The position numbers were made by a program, and so were the translations under genes. From contig CM048846.1 of NCBI GenBank assembly GCA_026545225.1, positions 19,270,501-19,334,500 of the forward strand: a stretch of 64,000 nt of DNA, given 5' to 3'. Positions 34,347-45,201 of this stretch are shown here, one piece after another (the first letter of the stretch is position 1; every line of letters begins with the position of its first letter). Under the pieces are notes generated by a model, which saw nothing but the letters and a program-made list of their open reading frames with translations, searched no databases and was not told where the DNA came from. This stretch comes from Cornus controversa (Eukaryota > Streptophyta > Magnoliopsida > Cornales > Cornaceae).

Positions 34347-35796
34347 CTATTCTTCTGAATTACAAGAATCAATTGTCATCTTTCGCAATACTTTGGCATT
34401 TCTCAAAATATACTCCATCAGCTTCAGCCCATCACTCCGCCCCAGAAATCCAGTAATTTCAATTACTTGAAGATGCATAGACAGACAACAAGGCACAATT
34501 TCTGGTTCAACAAATTCAAAATCCTCTGAAGCTTCATGATTACACTGTCAGAGACAGAAATCAGAAGTTCAAAAATTGTGAATCAAAAACTACATACATA
34601 CTTCAAAATGTTCCTTATATGTTTAGTCACCTCCAATTTCTTCAAAACGAGATATACCAGGTTAGGCATGCCATTGAGCAAGTCTAGTATACGTTTCCAG
34701 CCATAGCAATTGTTAACTTGCAGCTCCAAATGAATTAGATTAGGGAACAAAAGCAGTTTACCGTCATCAGCATAGTCAAGAGCCTTAAAAAGATTTGAAC
34801 ATAAAAGTTGAATGTGAGTGTTATATATAAGAGATTTAAAAAATTTGACACTCAAAAGTATTATCAAGATAAGAAGTGCAACCTTACCCCCATGGTATGA
34901 GTGCCTAGAGATAGATATTTGACACTCAAAATTTTTCTGAGAAGCACTAATACACGATTATGATATCGTTTGCTTGTCCAAATATTTTTACAGCAGTTTC
35001 CAACATTAACATATGCTTTAACCAACGAGGTTACATTCTCTAGCACATAGGAAGGAAATGAATCATTTTGGAGAGAGAGATACTCAAGAATCGGTGCATT
35101 GACAACAATTTTGTTCCCATGATATTCCAAAAAAAAATCTGTAGCAAGATCTAACTCGAAACTCTTTAAAGCAGGTGCGGAGATATAAAAAATTGTTTCT
35201 TTATACATCGGAACAATTCCTTCTATGGACAGATCTTCAAGAACAGGGCAGTTACGAAAGAGATTTTGCATCAAGTCATTGTCTGGATAATGAAATGAAA
35301 CATGGAGGATCTTGAGACTTCTGAAATGGGCTGAGGAAGGAACATCGAATCTAACTTTATTTCCCAGTTTCAAGACCATCAATGTTGGGCAAGTGAAGAG
35401 ACTTAAAGGTAACTCAAAATGTTGCTTAGTTGGTTCAATCTGTATATCAAGTTCTTGAACACCACGTTTTATGGCAACACTTATCCATGTATATATTCTT
35501 GATAAATCAATGTCTGTGTATTCATCACAACAGTATAAACGGAACTTTTGAATGCAGGACAAATTATGATTAAGAAGTACTCGATCAACAAAGTTCATGA
35601 AGTGGGAAGAGCTCATATCTGAATGCAAGTTGAAATCGAAGTCTAGAGTGGGAACAGAAGCCCAGAGGTGCTTCCATCTTGATGACAGTATGCTGGTTCC
35701 AACTGCGTATTTTGTTGGAATTTTAGAGAGAATATGAACAAGAAGCGAGTCTGGCAAGCTGCTGATCCTATCTTCCCTGCTGAGAATTTTTTGCAT
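34347..35796 (-). CDS. F-box/LRR/FBD protein, copy C (three exons, shortened C-terminus)
   Basis: This is the only copy with an uninterrupted frame. Exon 1 is 34,888-35,796 (donor GTAAGG), exon 2 is 34,631-34,783 (acceptor AAG, donor GTGACT) and exon 3 is 34,347-34,544 (acceptor CAG). All junctions are phase 0, giving about 419 residues. The F-box is at residues about 8-50 ([35 protein letters not shown]). LRR-like repeats follow (LMVLKLGNKV, LKILHVSF, LEDLSIEG, LEYLSLQ, VKYLSLG), then exon 2 (FPNLIHLELQVNNC) and a partial FBD (VIEITGFLGR, KVLRKMTIDS) that stops at TAG 34,347-34,349, where copy A has AAG. The ancestral ATG (35,833-35,835) reads only seven codons before TAG 35,812-35,814, so I start at the next in-frame ATG. 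The family supplies substrate receptors for SCF ubiquitin ligases. The substrate is unknown, and expression cannot be judged. Confidence 0.72.
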
Positions 35797-35850
35797 TTTT
35801 TTTGAAGCTACCTAATTGTTTGACATTGAAGCCATGGTTCTGTAATGTTA
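35797..35850 (-). promoter_or_regulatory. Displaced start region of copy C
   Basis: Paralogs A and B start at an ATG equivalent to 35,833-35,835. In copy C this ATG opens a seven-codon reading frame ending at TAG 35,812-35,814 (GAG in copies A and F). The next in-frame ATG is at 35,794-35,796, six codons after the stop. Translation of copy C would need leaky scanning, reinitiation or a downstream transcription start. Confidence 0.75.
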
Positions 35851-37256
35851 AAATGGATAAAATGAGTTAAAAATTACAGTATGCTAAGTTATGAAATGAG
35901 AATTTTGCATTAGTGGAGCAAATAAAACAATAAAAGGACATTACTCAAATCTGAAATAGCAATTGCCATATTCATTGGTGAAGCTGAAACTTTTAGCAAT
36001 CCTTTTACGGAATTACAAACCAGAATAGTTTCCTTGTAAAGATTTCACAAGTGTGAGCATCCAATAATTTTCGTTCCATGATATAGAGATACAATACAAA
36101 GATGACACTATAAAGATACAATACAAAGATACTACAATCTCAAAAAAAATAAGGCATGAATACGGCATATAATTTTTTTGTAAAAAAATTCACAACAATA
36201 CCATCCATGTAAATTGCATGTACTCAATAATACCATACATGTTATACAGTCACATAACATTTCAACGAAATACACAAAATGTCACATACACAACATTTAT
36301 AGACTAGATTTTGAATTCTGAACAACAGAAAAATCCCAAAGAAAAATTCTAATCACTACCTACGGCATGCAAATCCAGAAGCCACAATCAAAATTTCTCT
36401 AACAAAATTAAAAATAAAATGGATTAATGCGAAAACAGAGAGTGGAGTGACGAAAACCTTAACCCTAACCTGACTAGGGAGAAGGAGAGAGAAAAGATGG
36501 GAAAAAAACCCTAACCCTAGAAGTTTAGATATGAAAAATAACTTCTTTTATTGGTGAATAAATTAAATGCCTAAAAAGAGAGATCCGAATGATAAATACC
36601 CTGTAGATGGTTCATGGGTGTTATCTCCTCCGCTTTTTCTTCATTTCTTCTTCTTCGCATGGGCATATCACTACCAAAACGACCTCGACCGGATCAAAGT
36701 AAACAACCATGTCGGTCTGAGTGAGCAGAACTCGTGCATGTTTGCTTGGGGGGACACGAAAACAAAAAAACATTTACTATATAGTTTAGGGTAAATTATT
36801 CCCGAACTTTTTTTTGGTTTGACTTAATTATTTTTAAATTAAATTTTTTACAAATCGTTAAACAAAATTAAATTTAATATATTTGACTTAATTATTTTTA
36901 AATTAGAATTTTTACAAACCGTTAAACAAAATCAAATTTAATATACAATTACAAAAATATCTTCGCGTTATAATTTTTTTGTACAAAAAATAGTCTCGAT
37001 TTATAATTATTTGACTGAAATTAAGATGTTTTATATATATATTTTCTCCATTAATGTCACATCAACACTATCATTATTTGACATTTTAATTTTTTTTATG
37101 TTAATTAATTTTAATAGAACTACTATCAATTAACGACAGAGATATTTAGAGTAGTAAAGTCAATCAAACTTCAGAAAAGGTTGACCACCACATTTTAAAA
37201 TCTTTAATTCGAGAGTAATTAGGCAAATTCTAAGAGGAAGTGAGTAATTTATCTTA
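35851..37256. other. 5' flank of copy C and AT-rich non-coding DNA
   Basis: No further gene is seen. The frame at 36,567-36,794 has no recognisable domain. It includes the 63-bp duplication at 36,821-36,946. Confidence 0.55.
36821..36946. repeat. 63-bp tandem duplication
   Basis: Copies at 36,821-36,883 and 36,884-36,946 both begin GACTTAATTATTTTTAAATT and differ at only a few positions. Confidence 0.85.
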
Positions 37257-37264
37257 TAATTTAA

Positions 37265-38438
37265 GGGAGCTGATATTGGCACTCCACGAATATCCTCTGG
37301 TACTCCACTTTCACCTTTTTGTAAAGTAAAATTATAAAGGTATCCCTCTACTATACAATATTTGATTGTTATATTTTTAGTACCCTAATTGCCCTTCTAA
37401 TTCAAGACTCAATTTTAATTTTATTTTATTTTTCTTAAAAAAAAGCTTTTTTAACTTTTTTACTTTAGGTTTACAATATAACAATCCATTTATTACCACC
37501 CAAATAAGTTTAGACATTTTTCAATTGAAATTTGTTGTTCGTGTCACTATCCTATATAACTCAAAGAATCCAAATTTTGAAATATTCTATTTTTACTCAC
37601 CAAACGTGTAATTTATTTTCCATGTGTCTTATTTATAAAATAACATAAATTAAAATTTTGAAACATACCATCAATTTGTGAACAAACAAAATAGAAAGGA
37701 AGGAGGAGAAAATAAAAGGCAAACGAAGAAAAATATCATATTAATTTTGTTATTTTTATCTTTTGAAATTTTGGTGCAAAGGCTCTTTAGTTAAATTAAG
37801 ACAACTACAATTGAAAAAATATTTCATAAAGTCATGTTTTTCTCTTTTCATCTTTTAATTTCTAAAAGTTCTCTATTAAAATAAAAAAGATTTCCTTAGG
37901 TTTTTTAAAGAACTACATATCATAATTTTTATTCAAGGGACATTAAACTTTCTTTTGATTTTAAATATAATTAATTTTTTTTCAAATAGGTTTTATTCAT
38001 TGATATAATGCTTGTTTCCAACTCAAATACATTTTAAATATTTCTCTAGGTAATCTATTATTAACAACTTTTTCCCAACTTATCTAATCATGTAACTTTT
38101 ATTATCCGAATCACATACATTTGATTGATACTCTCTAAATTATTATATTGAATCCTAAACTTTTTTACTTCTAAAATAAATATTGATAAATTGATTCAAC
38201 ATGAAAAAATAATATTTTTAAAATCAACGAAGAAATATTTTCACACAAAAAAAGAACGTGAGAGAGAATTTGTAATTTGGAGTTAAGAATTCTAACATTA
38301 TCAAATAAGGGCAATTAGAGTATTAAAAATATAATAATCAAATATTGTATAGTAGATGGACACATTTGTAATTTTACTTTACAAAAAGGTGGAAGTGGAG
38401 TGCCAGAGGATATTGGTGGAGTGCCAATATCAGCTCCC
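37265..38438. mobile_element. Foldback/MULE-like element with about 135-bp TIRs
   Basis: The left end starts GGGAGCTGATATTGGCACTC, and the right end on the minus strand starts with the same 20 bases. Similarity continues for about 135 bp (through ACTATACAATATTTGATT to CTAATTGCCCTT) with about ten differences. Perfect 8-bp TAATTTAA copies flank it at 37,257-37,264 and 38,439-38,446. The interior is AT-rich with no ORF. Long TIRs favour Mutator, while the 8-bp duplication would also allow hAT. Confidence 0.85.
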
Positions 38439-38542
38439 TAATTTAATCATATAACCTCTTATATTAACTAAATCTCGTTAAACTCGTTCAAGTTTTCAAA
38501 AAGTCATTAATGTATCATTCTTAGTTTGCCATTAAACTCTAA

Positions 38543-38710
38543 TGTTGCATTTAATATACAAGAATAGAATGCCTATTTCACTCTTCTTTTTTTATTTGGT
38601 AAGAAAATTAAAGTATAAATTATTCCAGGTGATTCCTTTAGAATGAATTTTTCACGTCTCAACCTATGGAATGATTATTTTGTTCCTCTCTATATTTCCA
38701 TATTGTCCCT
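38543..38710. mobile_element. Truncated Tourist-like MITE
   Basis: It starts TGTTGCATTTAATATACAAG after TAA and follows the left end of the 10,848 element (AGAATAGAATG, AAAATTAAAGT, CTCAACCTATGGAATG). The right half is missing. Confidence 0.6.
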
Positions 38711-38746
38711 GTGAATGACACACACTCTTCACATGTTTACTAGCCA

Positions 38747-39219
38747 TTGATATATTATTAATAAATTGATTGATTTCTTTCCTATGACATTACATATATT
38801 TATAATAGAGAAATCATAATCCTAACAGCACAAGAAAGAAAACCTAAAAACAAAATGAAAACTACCAGCACAAAGAAACTACTAATAATAAAATTAAGGA
38901 AACTACTAAAAATAAAATTTTCTCCAAATATTCTAAAAAAGTTAAATAAGAAACCTAATAATTAAAAATTTCATCCAAATTCGAGTTCATTTGGTCCACG
39001 AATAAAATTTCTGAAATATTCACTAGTCTTCCTATGAGATGGAAATACGTGATTTTGGAGACCTAGACGAAGGTTTTAGGCCAAAAAAATGACATGGGCT
39101 AGTAGCTAAAGTTGTGATTTTGCTTATTGGGTCGTTTCCAATCGAAAATAGGTCTCTTTGATTTAAAAAGAGGTGTTCGACCTAAATTTGAAAAAAGTCG
39201 ATTAAACCATCCTAGATCA
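38747..39219 (-). repeat. Gypsy LTR copy L, minus orientation, truncated
   Basis: It is related to the LTR at 41,705-42,201: shared ATTACATATATTTATAATAG, TTTGGTCCACGA, GAAATATTCA, and a right end CCTAGATCA corresponding to CCTACATCA. The outer LTR end is missing on the left. Confidence 0.7.
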
Positions 39220-39830
39220 GTCTCTCCATTTTAAAAGAACTCGTCCTCGAGTTTTGCTATGGATAATGAGATTTATAATCGGATGTGGAATATAATCCTT
39301 AGAGTACACATAATAGAGTTTCACCTTCATCGCAATGCCATTTTATGTGGAGATAAGCATGTTTGACAATCGTTCAAGAAAAAATAACCATCGATAACAA
39401 TCGAAACTTTAATGACGACAAGTTCATTTATTCAAGGATGAGACAAATTCCTCCAAAGCTGACTGAAACTTATCTAAAAACCCAAAAACTAGCCAATCAA
39501 AAACAACGACTTGATAAAATATGCATGTGATGGGAAACCATAAATTAATATAATTGAACGACTGACAGTCTCCTCTATGATCGCGAATTCTTCAGGTATT
39601 TTCAGGATTATTTCGATAATTTTCAGTATTGTCTTAGTTGAGAACACCTTAAAAAAAAGCCAATATAGGCCACCAAACTTCAATGTAGGTACAGAATCCA
39701 TCAATAGAGGATATATGTGGCCTTTGAATGGAGCAAGACCAATACTAGTAACAATTATAATGTTGGTGCCATTTGGATCATCTTGAGGCAAAAACATTAT
39801 CTTGTCAACAAGACATGTGATCGTAACTTT
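39220..39830 (-). other. Internal segment between LTR copies L and M
   Basis: It is similar in position and start (ACTCGTCCTCGAG against ACTCGTCCACGAG) to the internal region right of copy M. A 102-codon minus-strand frame (39,489-39,797) has no recognisable domain. Confidence 0.45.
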
Positions 39831-40083
39831 AACTAATAATTTAAAACTACTAACTATTTAATTTCACTTGAATCAGACTTCGTTTGGTCCACGACCAAAA
39901 TTCTTGAAATATTCAACATGTCTCCTAGAAGACAAAAAAATGCACTTTTGAGGCTCTAGAGGATGGAATGCGACTAAAAAATACCATGAGTCAGCTACTG
40001 GGTTTTGCTTATTGGGTCATTTCTGATTAAATATAGGTTTCTTCGAGTCAAAACAGGTTCATTAACAATTCTGTCCTACATCA
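39831..40083 (-). repeat. Gypsy LTR copy M, minus orientation, truncated
   Basis: It ends on the right at CCTACATCA. On the minus strand it is preceded by the purine tract AAGTAGAGGGGAT, a good PPT, so it marks a genuine 3' LTR start. Its left part is lost. Confidence 0.75.
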
Positions 40084-41704
40084 ATCCCCTCTACTTAAAA
40101 AAATAACTCGTCCACGAGTTTAGTTGTAGATACTCATCATATATGAGTATGAACAAAATTATATACCACTGAGAAATTGATCTTAACACATCAAAAACTT
40201 TTTCAATCATAGTAGCCCAAAATTCATGCTTCTTAGTTTGTTCCCAATTTGCGTCACCAACAATTAGAGAAACAAGATCATTCAAAATACTAGAGGTAGA
40301 ATTGCTCAATATATCTATCATAGGAACTTCAACTACCGATTTCTTAAACAAAGGAATGAAAGATTGTGACCCAATAAAGTTGTTGCAACCCACTTGATAT
40401 CCAATAGACCCATTACAAGTAATTACAATCAAGTTATCCACTGAACCAAGCTGCTAGTCTACAATAATGGAAGTGAAACACTTGATATTAGGATAAAGCG
40501 AAGCACTTGATATGAAATTAGTAATTGGGGCCATTATGACGTGACCAATGAAGGCATAAGAATCATGAGAATCAACACTCTCACCACTATTCGCAAAAAT
40601 TAAAATGTCCCCATCTATTAGGTCACCAACCTAAGAGTGAGAGTAATACTATTTCACGCGGTCTTGAACTTTCAATTCAAAATTTTCATCAACTCGATCT
40701 TCTGGCCCATGATCTTCACCATCGCAATATTTTGTGTCTACTTTCCTCAAATCATCAATTTTGTCTTTGAAGTGGGTCTCTGAAATTATATTATTGGAAG
40801 TCTCATCTGTTATGACTAAGGAATCAACATTTTCATCATCTTCAACTGTAAGAATATGGATAACTTCATCATCTTGCTTGGTAGCATCATTGTCATCTTC
40901 AACTATTTAAAGCGAAACAACAAAATTTTGCTCACAATAAATCTCTTGACAATCACTGGTTACTTCAACAAAACTATCACTACTCTTCTTCGTTGACTCG
41001 ATGACAGATGAAACCTCTCTGCTACAATTTTAATACTTGTTATACATCATTTACTCATAATTTGGTGGTAGAAATATAACTTTTATCAACATGTTCATCT
41101 TGTACCGTGATCTCATGCGTTGTTTTCCTTGTCTCATCTGGTTAGTTTGTGTCTGATCCCACCAAACTGAAACACATCCTTTAAACTTGAAGGTCACAGG
41201 TAGGACTTGTTTGTTTTTGAGTATATGAAAATATTCAAAAAATTCTTCAACTTCTTCAAGTCAATACAAGACTTTCCCAATAATAAAACTTCCACGAAAA
41301 GTCAGTAGATCAAGTTTTCTTTGAAACTTATGATTGTCTAGATATTTACAGACTATGTCACGTCTACCTTGATCACATCGATCAGCCACAACTCCTTTGA
41401 ATCTAAACTCCTCATCATTAAAATAATCCTCATAGGCTGGAGGCCTACGTGGATATACAGAAACATAACCCATGTTCGATTAGCTGCGAGAAACAACTCC
41501 AACTCGATTCCTAATTGGACCACGAACCTGGTTGCCACCAATCCCAAAACCAGCAATCTATCTACACCATTGATTAAATTGACGCTCTTGAGTATGTATG
41601 GCTGCCCAAGGGGCCTTCACTATGCAATCGTCGTCGACAAAGTGGGTGCTACCAAAACAACCAATTGCCATCAGACCAGGGTAAAACAAGGCTTTGATAC
41701 TAAC
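40084..41704 (-). pseudogene. Gypsy gag remnant and decayed internal region
   Basis: Read on the minus strand from the LTR, GTTAGTATCAAAGCC (41,690-41,704) resembles a tRNA-Met primer site (TGGTATCAGAGC) with changes. The frame 41,261-41,473 is open (YEDYFNDEEFRFKG). It is followed in broken frames by a gypsy Gag core: FKGCVSVWWDQTQTNQMRQG, MNMLIKVIFLPPNYE, then a stop. Further on, 40,091-40,441 is a 116-codon frame of unknown nature. No protease, RT or integrase is recognisable, so it is an internally deleted or non-autonomous gypsy copy. The plus-strand frame at 41,369-41,788 is the shadow. Confidence 0.7.
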
Positions 41705-42201
41705 TGGTGGAGCGGAAGTTATGAACGTTCACGTACGAGCAAGATAAACAACTTTGAATCCACAAAGTTAAAGAAAATTGCAAAGTAATTGATATTTTTA
41801 TTGATAAATTGATTTATTGACTGATTTATGCCATATGACATTACATATATTTATAATAGAGAAATCTTAATCTTAAGAGCACAAGGAAACTGCTAAAAAT
41901 AAAACTTTTTTCAAATATTTAAAAAAAATTAAATAAAAAACTTAATAATTAAAAACTACTAAATATTAAATTTCACCCGAATCCAACTTCATTTGGTCTA
42001 CGAACAAAAATTTTGAAATATTCAACAAGTCTCCTATAAGACAAAAAAATGCACTTTTGAGACCCTAAAGGATGGGATTCAACTGAAAGACATCATGAAC
42101 CAATAGCTTTAGCTACTAGATTTTGCATATTAGGTTGTTTCCGATCGAATATGGATTTCTTCAAGTCAAAACAAGTTCGTCGATAACTCTGTCCTACATC
42201 A
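41705..42201 (-). repeat. Gypsy 5' LTR copy R, minus orientation
   Basis: On the minus strand it runs TGATGTAGGACAGAG ... GCTCCACCA, with TG/CA ends and about 497 bp, directly followed by the primer-site region. It is the most complete of the three LTR copies. Confidence 0.8.
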
Positions 42202-42222
42202 CTTGGCTAGAGTGGTAATGTT

Positions 42223-42741
42223 AAGGGATGGCAAAATAGTCGGCTCTGTCTCGCTTAAAAAGATTTTGGAGGTTGGTTTAATGGTTATAGTAAAAATTAG
42301 CACGGGTGCAAGAGGGGGCAAAATAGAACATATTTGGAAGTTGGTTTAATGGTTATAGTAAAAATTAGCACAGGTGCAAGAGGGGGCAGGACAGAACATA
42401 GGAGGTTACCCAGCCCCACCCCATCTATAATGTGAAAATACTATTTTACACTTATACCTTATGTTATATACAAATTTATCTTTTTTGTTAAAACGAATGC
42501 TAATGTTTATTTGATACAATTATGTAAATTTTGGAAGAATATTTATTTGGTTTGTGTTCCTATATATGATTTTTTAAAATTTGAGTGGGAAATTAGGAAA
42601 AAAAAATGAGTTGGAATTTAAACGGGGAGTGAAGGCAGTGCGGGAGAAATTAAACAGGATTACTTGCTAAACGTTCTTTGGTGGGAACGTCCAGGGATGA
42701 GGAAGGGCAACCTCCCCAAACCCACCCCCATGCCATCCCTA
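42223..42741. mobile_element. hAT-type MITE with an internal duplication
   Basis: The left end is AAGGGATGGCAAAA and the right end on the minus strand is TAGGGATGGCATG, the same TIR style as the 32,292 element. Possible degenerate 8-bp flanks are GTAATGTT and ATGATGTC. It holds a 68-bp tandem duplication at 42,265-42,400 (unit start TTTGGAGGTTGGTTTAATGG). Confidence 0.65.
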
Positions 42742-43360
42742 ATGATGTCCTCCACCTCCCCAAAGGGAAGTTTGAGGCTTCAAACACCACTGGGGACATT
42801 TTTTTTTTAATAAACTTACCTTTGGAAGAAAAAAAAAGCTTTTGCTTGCATTTGTTTGTGTGATAATTCTATTTTGTGGGATTTTGAATGGAGCATGAAG
42901 TTATCAAAACAGCATCTTAAGTTGGAAAAGGACTGTCGGAATGGTATTAGTCAGAAACAAGACCAATTGTTTCTGGTGCTTGACAGGTCTTCCCTCGTGG
43001 TTAAACTTCTAAGCATACTATTTTTTTTTGGTAATTTTCAGATTGACTTACCTTTAACATCCACAGAGGTAGGGAATGGTATGAGTCTACTGCTTCAGCA
43101 ATAATTTTCTTTGGAGAAAAAATTCTAATTGTACAAGCCCAACATTGTGATAGCGAGGAGTGGCTGTGGTGTATACTAGACTATGCTAGTGCCTCTCTGC
43201 TCCCCAAATTTCATTAGACACAAAATCAAAGTTTTTAGAAGCCTTGGAAGGTTTGCAGTGGGCACAGGCATACACTTGCAGCCTTGCAGGTATGGACTAC
43301 AGATTGAACTGATCCTGGAAACCATGAACTCACCACCATCAACAATTCAAGTTCTCGAAC
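42742..43360. other. Block shared with 55,891-56,350
   Basis: Non-coding. Colinear similarity with 55,891-56,350 includes GAAACAAGACCAATTGT, ATGAGTCTACTGCTTCAGCA and GTACAAGCCCAACATTGTGA. The frames at 42,678-43,377 in this block show no domain. Confidence 0.6.
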
Positions 43361-43497
43361 ACTATGGCTACACTTAATCCATGTACAAGTCTTGTTAAAT
43401 CAGTATAGTCCTCATAGTATAAATGGAACTTCTGAATGTTGGACAAATCATGATTAGGAAGTACCCCCCGTCAACAAAGTTCATGAAATTGTCGACG
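43361..43497 (-). pseudogene. F-box gene fragment, copy D
   Basis: It corresponds to the segment after the F-box. On the minus strand, NFVDRVL-like sequence, then LSNIQKFHLYYEDYTDLTRL, matches copy C's SCIQKFRLYCCDEYTDIDLS. A G-run (43,466-43,471 region) breaks the frame. Neither the F-box nor the LRR part remains. Confidence 0.7.
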
Positions 43498-43589
43498 TTA
43501 AAGAGGGGGGAAAATTCTAGGAATTTATCATTGCGGCATTTGTCGACTTTTTTTTTTTTTTGAAGGGTAAAATTATAAGTAAAAGAAAA

Positions 43590-43664
43590 TGTCTGAGCCC
43601 GGGTCCGAACCGGGGACCTCTAGTGTGTGGAGACTAGCGTGATAACCAACTACACCACCCAGAA
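43590..43664 (-). pseudogene. tRNA-Val(CAC) pseudogene
   Basis: Aligned to the intact copy at 57,936-58,009, this 75-nt copy has an extra base in the anticodon loop (CTCCACAC instead of CTCACAC), a changed base in the T loop (TTCGGAC for TTCGAAC) and a lost first acceptor base pair. A T-run follows the 3' end. Confidence 0.85.
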
Positions 43665-45192
43665 AATATGGCTTGTGGACTTAAAAGAGTTGGAAAATAA
43701 ATAAAAATTGTTTTGGAGGAAATTATTTTACAGGTAAAATGATTTTTAATTTATAAATTGCCTAAATTTTAAAAATTATAAAAATATTTTTTGAATAATA
43801 TTTTAAGTCAAAACAAACTAGCCGATTAATCAGAATATTAAATTTTATAGTTTAGTGGTATTTTTTTGCTATTTCAAATTGAAAGACCAAATATTCAAGT
43901 TTTCGCATGAGCATGAATGCGTAACTAAGAAAAAAAAGTAAATGAATGAATTTCTTATTAATAAAAAATATAAATAAATAAATTCTATCTAGTCCCATTT
44001 TTTACTTCTTTTTTTAAAAAAATATTCAGTTTCTTTAATGTGAGTTGGCTTTTGAAATCCTTTGGCCTTTGGGTTGGTCTGGCAACCTTTTTTTTCTTTT
44101 TCTTTTTTTTAAGGGAAAAAGATTTAACATAGCCAACTCCAAATAAATTTTCCTTCCATCATAATTATGATGTAAACTAAAATAATTTTTGAATCAATCA
44201 ACGCTATAGTTTGATAATTATTTCTCTAAAAGGTGACCAAACTTGAGGGCAATTCTTGACGCAATGATAAGATTGCTCTATTTAAAAGTCACGAATTCGA
44301 AATAAGAAAACAGTAACGGTGTACATTTGAACCTCCTCAAACTCCACTATTACAGGAGCCTTGCCCTTTCAAAGTGACTGAATTTGTCAAGGAATAAAAA
44401 ACAATCAACAATGACAAGAAAAAAATCGTTGCAAAATAATATGTTAATCAAGGAGTAGTATAAAAAAAAAATACTTGACAAATATAAGAACCAAAATATT
44501 GATTGTTAATATTTTTATTGAATACAATTACTATTGTCCTTGACAAATCTTCCTATTTTGAATAGAAATTAAAAATATTTTTAGCAATTGAAAATTTTAG
44601 GGGGCATAATATAAAATTTCTAATATTATTTTAAAGACAATTTTACCCCTTCTTTTATAAAGTTGTTATTATAAAACATAGTAACATTCTATTAAAGGGC
44701 ATTATTTTAAAATTAGCAATATAAGTATTTTAAAAAATATTGTTACTAAATATATTAAAAATAGAAAAGTACTTTGTACAATGTATTACCAAACATCTAA
44801 GATTTTTTTACCAACAACAATTTTTTGACAACTTTACTGACAAAAATAATCTTTTCAGTCTAACAACAACCCCAAACGAGCTCCAAGTGACTAGGTAAGC
44901 AATCAATCCTTGACCATGTTCTTTAATTAAAGGAATTGTATTCAATAACATGGGAGTTAAGAACATATTATGATTGAGAATCAGAGTTGAAGGAAACCTA
45001 AAAATAAGAACAGTTGAAGTAACATTGAACACATGTAACTATAAATCGTTGCTCCTCAAAGAAGCATAATAACATATAACTATCAATCATGTTTAACACA
45101 TATAACTATCAATCTTTGCAGAGTAACATATAAACTTTAACAAGTTTAAGCTGATCAATTCTAAACCATTTTCACTAAGAAAAATGATATAT
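43665..45192. other. AT-rich block shared with 58,010-60,380
   Basis: Non-coding and colinear with 58,010-59,112 and 59,867-60,380. Shared landmarks are AAACAAACTAGCCGATTAA, TTTGTCAAGGAATAAAAAAC and CTAACAACAACCCCAAACGA. No gene is seen. Confidence 0.6.
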
Positions 45193-45201
45193 CTTTCGAA
45201 T

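Noticed and set aside
41369-41788. 139-codon plus-strand open frame, the longest unexplained one on that strand
   Set aside because: It is antisense to gypsy gag and the primer site, whose minus-strand motifs are recognisable. It has no domain of its own.
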